DNA of 64,000 bases from Zizania palustris (taxonomy: Eukaryota; Streptophyta; Magnoliopsida; Poales; Poaceae), in contig JAAALK010000285.1 in the NCBI GenBank assembly GCA_019279435.1, positions 70,788,249-70,852,248 on the forward strand, given 5' to 3'. Both the position numbers and the translations under genes were made by a program. Positions 57,674 through 64,000 of the stretch are shown in pieces. The stretch's first letter is position 1; each line of letters opens with the position of its first letter. A model generated the notes under the pieces. It was given only the letters and a program-made list of their open reading frames with translations, made no database searches and had not been told where the DNA came from.

Positions 57674-60345
57674 ATGGATAGAAACACCAAGATCCCTATG
57701 TGTGATGGTCGAGACTATGCATATTGGAAGGTGCGCATGGAGGCTTATTTGCTTAGCCAAGGAAGTGCGATATGGGACATTGTTGCATCTCAGTACATGA
57801 TCCCTGAAACTCGTACCTCAGAGACTGAGAAGGCTCAATATGAATGTAATAGCAAGGCTAGAAACATTCTTTTTATCAGTCTGAGTCACAACGAGTTCGA
57901 CAGAGTTCAGCACCTTCGTACTGCTCGGGAGATTTGGTCGACATTGAGTACTTTTGATGAGAGCACATCACAGATTAAGGCTAGAAGGCAGAGCACGTAT
58001 AATCAAGAATACCAAATGTTCGTGCAGGGCCCTGGCGAATCTGTTGATGTTTTGTTTGCTCGCTTTGATGGCATTGTTATTAACTTGCGATCCACTAGGA
58101 TGCTAGCTTACTCAGATCATGGCCGTGCGATCAAACTTCTCTATGCTCTCGATCATAGCATATGGGAAGTTAAGATCTCAAGAATTGAAGAATCTGCGAG
58201 CTTTAATACTTTGACATGCGATGAACTTTTCAGTAAGCTTAAGTCCACCGAGATCGCCAAGGCATCTCATTCTGGGATTGGGAGCTCTTTGCCACAATCC
58301 ATGGCACTAGTTTTCGGTTCCAGCAGTGGCACCTCATCTGGAGGTAGCATGTCTGGTGTGTGTGTTTTTTTGGGGGGTTTGCCTTGTCTTCTTTCGTCTC
58401 TATCACAAATGAGCAAGTGGACACATTAGACGATGAAGAGCTTGCTCTCATAGTCAAAAAGTTCACTCGATTCTATAATGATAGAAGAGACCAGAGGAGA
58501 GGAGGCTCTCGAGGGTGTTTCGAGTGTGGAGATCTAAATCACATTAAAGCCAACTGCCCAAAACTAAAAGCCACAAATGAACATGAACAAAAGTATTAGA
58601 AAAAGATAGAAAACCGTTCTACAAAGGAAAAAGAGGAAAGGTGGCGAAAAGAATGGCTCGGGCTTTCGTGGCAGCACTTAGCGACATCGACAACACCTCG
58701 AGCGAAGATCCCAGTTCTGATGAAGATGAACCAGACGAGAATAAAGAAAAGATGAAAGACTTCAACGGCCTCTACTTCGTGGCCAACTGCAAGCAAAGCA
58801 GCGATGAACCCGACATATCTGAGGTTAGGATATCTCTTGATGAATTACTTGTGCAAAACGATGAACTTCATCATGCAATGATTTCACAAGATAGAATGCT
58901 CAAACTTGCAGCTAAGGAACGTAAAGAACAAAAGCTTAAAATTGAATTGCTATCTATTGAACTTGCTTTATTGAAATCTAAATCTAAAACTGCTGATTGT
59001 GAGTCATGTCTAATTTTGATGGATGAACTTGCTCAGTTGCGTCTAATCCATGCTAAAAACATTGAAAAACTTGAAAATGTTCAGAAGCAACTAATGGTGG
59101 TGGAGTCTAGACCTGATGCTATCAATGAATGCTTAAACTACACCCTTTTGATTGAGAGTGTTAGTTTGAGAGACAAACATATCGATGAGCTTAAGGCTAG
59201 ATTGGAGAGTGCTGAGTGTTCGAAGGATGTGCAATCGGCTTGTCTGACCTGCGTCACCCTTAAGGACCAACTCAGCTTTTCTAGAGAGCAAGGAGAGAAA
59301 TTGAAATGTGAGAATGACTATCTTCTATCCGTAGTGGAAAAATGCATGGAAGAAAAGGGTAGGATGGACCTGCTTTTGGCTAAAACCAAAATGTGTGCTG
59401 ACAGGGCAGGGTTAGCTCTCAGGTTGGATTATGAGAGAACCACTTCAAACACTTTGAGCAAAATTGTGTTCACTCCTCCCACTACCCTTGAGAAAGAGAG
59501 AGCCTTGTTAGACACCGATCAAAAAGCCAAGAATCCTACCCAACCGACAAATAAAACTTTCTGTGCTTCATATGAACTTCCTAAGCCAAAACCCAAGAAA
59601 CCTGTGAGATTTGCGCTTGAGACCCATACCGACACACCCAAGAAAGTGCATCACTGTTCTTATTGTCATCGAGTGGGTCATTTGATTGGGTTTTGCTTTT
59701 GTTGTATCAGGAATGAGCAACGGTCTTTTGCTATGAGTTTTCAGGACATGCACTACCCATCTTTAGGTATGCATGAGTCTGCTTTTCGCTCTCATCCTGA
59801 TTTTGAGGCTCCTTACAGTTATATGAGTGGCTATGCTCATCATTGTGTATATTGTACCTCGTATGATGATAGACCACGTAGGCATTTTGGTCCTAATTAT
59901 TTTAGGAGACCTCAGCGAGGTGCTAGGAGATCACATATGAAGTATGATTCTCATCACACACAGTCTCTTGCTTTATCTACTTCTCAGGTTGTTCAACGTT
60001 GGATACCTAAGCATCTTATCTCAAAACCCAGCGCTGAGTACTCGAGATTTTACTTCTCTACTTAGGGGAGTCATGAGAGTGATTTTGCCCCTCGTGATGT
60101 ACACCATGCTTCATATGGTGGTAGATCACGTATAAGAGGCTTTGATGCTCGACAGGTTGGGTGACCTTGTCGATTTCTAGGTTCGCGCTTTATTGCTAGA
60201 CCACACACTTTTTATCATGGTTTATCTCCTGTGCATGGTTAGTTTTTTACTTTGCCTGGATCTCGTGTTTTGCGCTATTGGATTCCAAAGCAATTTTTAT
60301 CTCACCCTCTCACTGAGCATCAGAGAGATATGAGCATGTTTTGAG
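57674..60345 (+). pseudogene. C gag, broken by two frameshifts
   Basis: ATG at 57674. The N-terminal copia gag domain (DGRDYAYWKVRMEAYLLSQG) is open to about 58366, where a T/G run shifts frame. The first knuckle CFECGDLNHIKANC (about 58515) follows, and another shift near 58600. Then 58641-60065 is open: an acidic stretch, a long coiled coil with CESC and CLTC motifs, and a second knuckle CSYCHRVGHLIGFC (about 59658). Coding similarity continues past TAG 60063 to a TGA near 60344. There is no pol after it. It forms the particle and binds RNA; the C-x2-C coiled coil is shared with D. Confidence 0.85.
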
Positions 60346-61579
60346 GGGGAGCTGTGTAACATTGCATGAGCTTCTGTCATTTGATTAATTGCTTTTACAA
60401 GTACATGCTTTTTAATGCCTTTGATCTATTATCTTTAATATTATTGACTACTTGGCATGTATTCATCTAAGAATTGACATGAGCATGGATTTTATTTGTG
60501 AAAATTTGAAAATAGTCACTGCTTAGTCTAGAATCTAGCATGGATTGACTGAGTGCTTTTGCTGTCTTTCATACACATGATAGCTAAGTCCTTTTTACTT
60601 GGATGCTGATATGCAACATGAGTTCATCAAAAATGTCTAAAAATGAAAATGAAATTGAGTGAAAAAAATGAAAAATGAATGAAAATGAAAATGGAAATGA
60701 ATGATATTCATACTTTTGTGTGCTAAAGTTTGAAAAGATCTAGGTGGGTTTGCTTTGTCGCACTACTTTGTTCTGGACGACTTACCATAGCACTTTGGTA
60801 TGAACCGGGACATTGAGTGTATACCGAGACCATTAGTTTAAGCTTCTAATAGTTTCAACCTAGGCTTAGCATGGTCGGTTAGCATAAGGTTGACATGCAA
60901 ATAACCCCTAGCACAAAAATAAAAAATTTAAAATTCATTGCATATCATGTTTGTTGATCCACCTTGGAGTGGGATATGCTTATCTAGTGTGTGCTTGCTT
61001 GGCTTTTGCATCTCGTGCCTTGACATGTTTAATATACTAGTCTGAGCGGTGATGCTTTTATTTGCTAAAAACTGAAAATGCTTGCTCATGCCTTTTTGTT
61101 TAGATGGTATACATATGAGGATGTCTTTCAGTACTTTTAGATGATATTCAAGGCGAATACTTGTTGGTACTGTAATTGCAGCTGCTCATGTTTTAGAAGC
61201 TCACATCTCTGCTTTACCCTCTTTTCCCCTCTTTGCATCGTTTTATCTCCTTGATGACTGCATTGTCAAAGGGGGAGAAATGATCTACATGATGCTTTGG
61301 TTAAGGGGGAGTTGGCTTTTCATGTTGAAATGCTTTTGATGCGATTAATGCGATGCGCTTTTGATGCTTTGAAATGCTTTTGATGCGATTGATATGATGC
61401 GCTTTTTATGCTTATGCTCTTGCTTTGCCTTGCATAAGGTTTTTGCCGAAGTAGAGAGATCTTTTACCAAGTGGCATGTTTTGCTCTTTTGTGAGTTTTT
61501 ATGGTCACTTGTGCGCATAACTTGCTGCCTCATCATGTCTTTGCTTTGGGGTTGTCAATGCACTCATCAAGGGGGAGAT
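60346..61579 (+). other. C 3' non-coding region and PPT
   Basis: It contains the block shared with D (60733-60915), extra purine runs at 60343, 61270 and 61306, and the PPT AAGGGGGAGAT at 61569-61579. No open frame of note. Confidence 0.75.
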
Positions 61580-61981
61580 TGAGAAACCAAGGGTGGTTTC
61601 GGTCTGGATGATGAGTGATTGACAAAGATGAGCGGATGAGTGGTCAAGAGTATGTGGAGTGCATCGAGGGTTTCGATGTGGAGTGAAGGTGTGGCTGCCG
61701 AGGGTTTCGGCAGTGCGTTTCGTTCTTGTTTTGGCTTGTCTTGTTTGTGCAGGGTGGAGATGCTGAACGACTGTCGATGGTGGGTGATCGAGGGTCGATC
61801 GGAGAGCTTGATGCCGAGGATCAGGGAGGCCGGGCGAAGTTGGAGAAGATCTCAAGAGTGCACGAAGAGATGGAGCAAGACTCGAATGGACGGCTGACTG
61901 CGACGGCGTGTCGACCATGTTCGCGAGAGGGAGGCAAGGACAAGCATTCGCGCGGCTCGAGGGGATCGAGAGCGGAAGTGG
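61580..61981 (+). repeat. C 3' LTR, first 402 bp, cut by D2
   Basis: TGAGAAACCAAGGG onward matches 54157-54560 closely. It stops at GAGCGGAAGTG, where the D2 LTR starts. AAGTG (61977-61981) is the expected target-site copy. Confidence 0.9.
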
Positions 61982-64000
61982 TGAGGAGCCATGCTGAAGA
62001 GCGTGGGCCTCATGGCTCCAGATGTGATGAGTCATTGTCAACGATAGTCAAAGAGGACAGAAGAAGAGAGGAGATCTGCTGTGTCTGGGCCTCATGTGAC
62101 TCATGTACACGGGCAGCGAGTGACTGTCGGGCTGAGAGAGATGCGAAGTCGGGCTGGCCCAATCCGGGTACATGGGCTAGGAGCAGTAGAAGACCCACTA
62201 GGCTGTTGACCAAGATTGACTCAGGTACACGGGCGATGAGCGATTGCCGGGCTGAGAGAGCTACGGAGTCAGGCCGGCCCAATCCAGGTACCTGGTGCAA
62301 AGTCGGTGGAGGCTTTGTCAGTTTCGGCGTAAAACTGACAACCGGTGATCTTGTATCGGACTGTCCAGAAGAGAAGCCATAGTCGCTATGAAAGCTTAGC
62401 TTCCGGATAAGTCATATATAAAAAGGAGTTTACTATTTTGTCCCTAGGCCCACAGTCAGTCAGTCGAGTCTGTAAAAATATCCTAAGGGTAGTTTAGTCT
62501 TTTCCTTTTATTTCAGCATCTGTAAAAAACCCTAAGGGGCTGGTGGAATATTCCTAGCTATTGGGCAGCCTATAAATAGGGCCCCAATCCCTAGGGTTAG
62601 GTCACCCTTCCAGAATTCACTTTTTAATCCATTGGGTCACTTTTATTCCCTGCTCATTCTCTGGTTTTGTGCACCGCCAGGCTCCTGCGCAAGTGATTTC
62701 TATTCCTACATCCCTGCTGTTCTTCAGGATGCTGTGAGATTCTATTCCCTGTTCGTGTAGTGTGGTGTGCAGCGTTTGTGTGTGGATCTGAAGCTTCGTT
62801 TTGTGCGCCTGTTGTTTATATCAGAGTTCACGCGCTTCTCTGTTGGTTTGTGTTCTACGGGCTGAGTACTAGTTCATGCGTACTGTAGCAACAGTGTGCT
62901 AGTTTCCTGTAGCAACAGTGTGCTAGTACTCTTGCTTTGCTTTTTTCCTTTGTAGCTTTTTGATCGAGTAGACATGACCTATCATTTCACTGGCTGTTTC
63001 TGGCGAAGTCCCTTTTTGTTCGAAGCCCTTCACCTCTGAGAGGCAGGCTTCGGCAAGACTCCTACGAAGGCTCTGCTAAAATGTTCAACTCCAATTGTGA
63101 ACTGTGAACCTAGCTGCGAAGGATGTTCTGTGCTTAGTTTCTATTTCTCTTGGCATACTTCGGCAGTTCTTGCGAAGGTGTACTCCGACTCGAGCTTTTC
63201 GTAGTCAATACATGGACAGGCTTCGAAGTTAGCTTCGAATCATGTTTCTCTGGTAGACTTTGCTTGGAGTGTGCTTTCTGAGGTCTTTCTGCTGTTGTCT
63301 TTTTCGAAGGTCACAGTGTGTGGGATCGGAGCTTGTTATTCGAAGTTGGTTTGTGGTTCGAAGGTTACTACTTCGGTAGTCATACTTCGATCTAGCAAAC
63401 TTCGAAGGTAGCAGTGTAGGCTTCGTTTCGATTTTGCTGCCATGTGTTGGGATTCTCTTCTCTTTCGAAGCTTGCTTTTCTGCAAATGTTGTTCCAAGCT
63501 TTTTGATCGGAGCATCAGCTTCGAAGTACTCTGTTCGAAGCAGGCTTTGATATTTTCATACTTCGCTTCGAAGCATACTTCGCATTATGCCACACTTGAA
63601 CTAGGCTAGTTTCCACAAACCTTCGGCACTTCCACGACAGCCTTCGCTCGACTTCGACAAGGCACTCCGAAGCAGGCTTCGACACTGCAAAGCAGGCTTC
63701 ACCAAGTTTCGAACAGGAGACAAAATTGAATAGTAACTTCTCATCTCTTTTCATGTACACTTAAATCATCAGCTGAGAAGTTTGATCTGCAATGTTTTTT
63801 AATATTTTGTTTATCTGCCTTTTAGCACTGTCTTGGTGTTTCTCTGTGTAGGACACCAGTTTTTTTTCTTCTAGGCTAGATTCTTTTAGACTTAGGCAAT
63901 TTGTTCACGCTTTGCTGCTTAGTCTTTTGAGGTGCGTTGGGTGTTGGGAGCAGGCCATTGATTCGAAAGAACTTTTAGGCGCCCATTCACCCCCCCTTTG
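61982..64000 (+). repeat. D2: LTR of a second D-family element, right end outside window
   Basis: It starts TGAGGAGCCATGC and follows the D LTR almost to its end; the window stops at CACCCCCCCTTTG, about 25-30 bases short. TATA box 62571-62578 and TTCGAA-rich part at about 63000-63700. It is most similar to D in the first 600 bases, then more diverged near 62620-63330. Whether it is a 5' LTR or a solo LTR cannot be seen. Confidence 0.88.

Larger units (their letters stand above)
54157..61981 (+). mobile_element. Element C: gag-only Ty1/copia (SIRE-like) element
   Basis: 5' LTR 54157-57611, PBS 57614-57625, gag 57674 to about 60345, non-coding tail, PPT, 3' LTR 61580-61981 cut by D2. No protease, integrase, RT or RNase H sequence is present between gag and the 3' tail, so C would depend on enzymes from an autonomous relative. 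D is a plausible donor type, given the shared U5 end, PBS and 3' block. Confidence 0.85.

Noticed and set aside
61726..62382. 218-codon plus frame
   Set aside because: It spans the junction of the C 3' LTR and the D2 LTR and is a chance fusion of two non-coding sequences.

Overview
The window holds nothing but LTR retrotransposons, stacked inside one another. I see no host gene, rRNA, tRNA or CRISPR array. The element lineages (Ty3/gypsy Tat/Ogre-like, Ty3/gypsy Tekay/Del-like, Ty1/copia SIRE/Maximus-like), initiator-Met, Asp-type and Arg-type primer-binding sites, plant TATA boxes and T-rich short introns point to a flowering plant. The repeated CTGACAGGTGG/CCACCTGTCAG palindromes and the 3.3 kb GC-rich Tekay-type LTR favour a grass. 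Species is not determinable from what I can see. Element letters are mine.

Layout. 1-6822: left-truncated Tekay-like element F on the minus strand (gag-pol, an extra upstream ORF, PBS, 5' LTR). 6823-13474 and 33575-34548: old Tat-lineage element E, minus strand, split by copia element D; F sits in its antisense gene. 13475-33574: D (SIRE-like copia, plus strand, TSD CAGCC/CAGCT), itself split by Tat element A1 at 17842-26485 (TSD ACCAC) inside gag. 34549 to about 35603: fragment of a copia LTR (G, minus). About 35604-39444 and 50920-54085: Ogre-like Tat element B, minus strand, split in RT by Tat element A2 at 39445-50919 (TSD GGGAC). 54086-61981: gag-only copia element C, with an internal-type tail upstream of its 5' LTR. 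61982-64000: LTR of a second D-family element (D2) inserted in the 3' LTR of C.

How the parts work together. Each element codes the usual capsid (gag) and polyprotein enzymes (protease, reverse transcriptase, RNase H, integrase) from an LTR promoter. Nearly all frames are broken by TAG/TGA stops that look like C-to-T changes, or by 1-base shifts that often lie in homopolymers. The A/E Tat family also carries a second gene on the opposite strand downstream of pol. In A2 it can be read as five exons with four GT-AG introns of 68-87 bp, all joining in frame, behind its own minus-strand TATA box at 50090-50097. Exons 4-5 and their intron are conserved in E, and the TATA box and exon 1 in A1. A tandem-repeat spacer lies where sense pol and this antisense gene converge. 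This antisense gene is the most notable system in the window.

The only sequence gap (23714-24713, exactly 1000 N) lies inside A1. Comparison with A2 predicts about 3.8 kb is really missing there.
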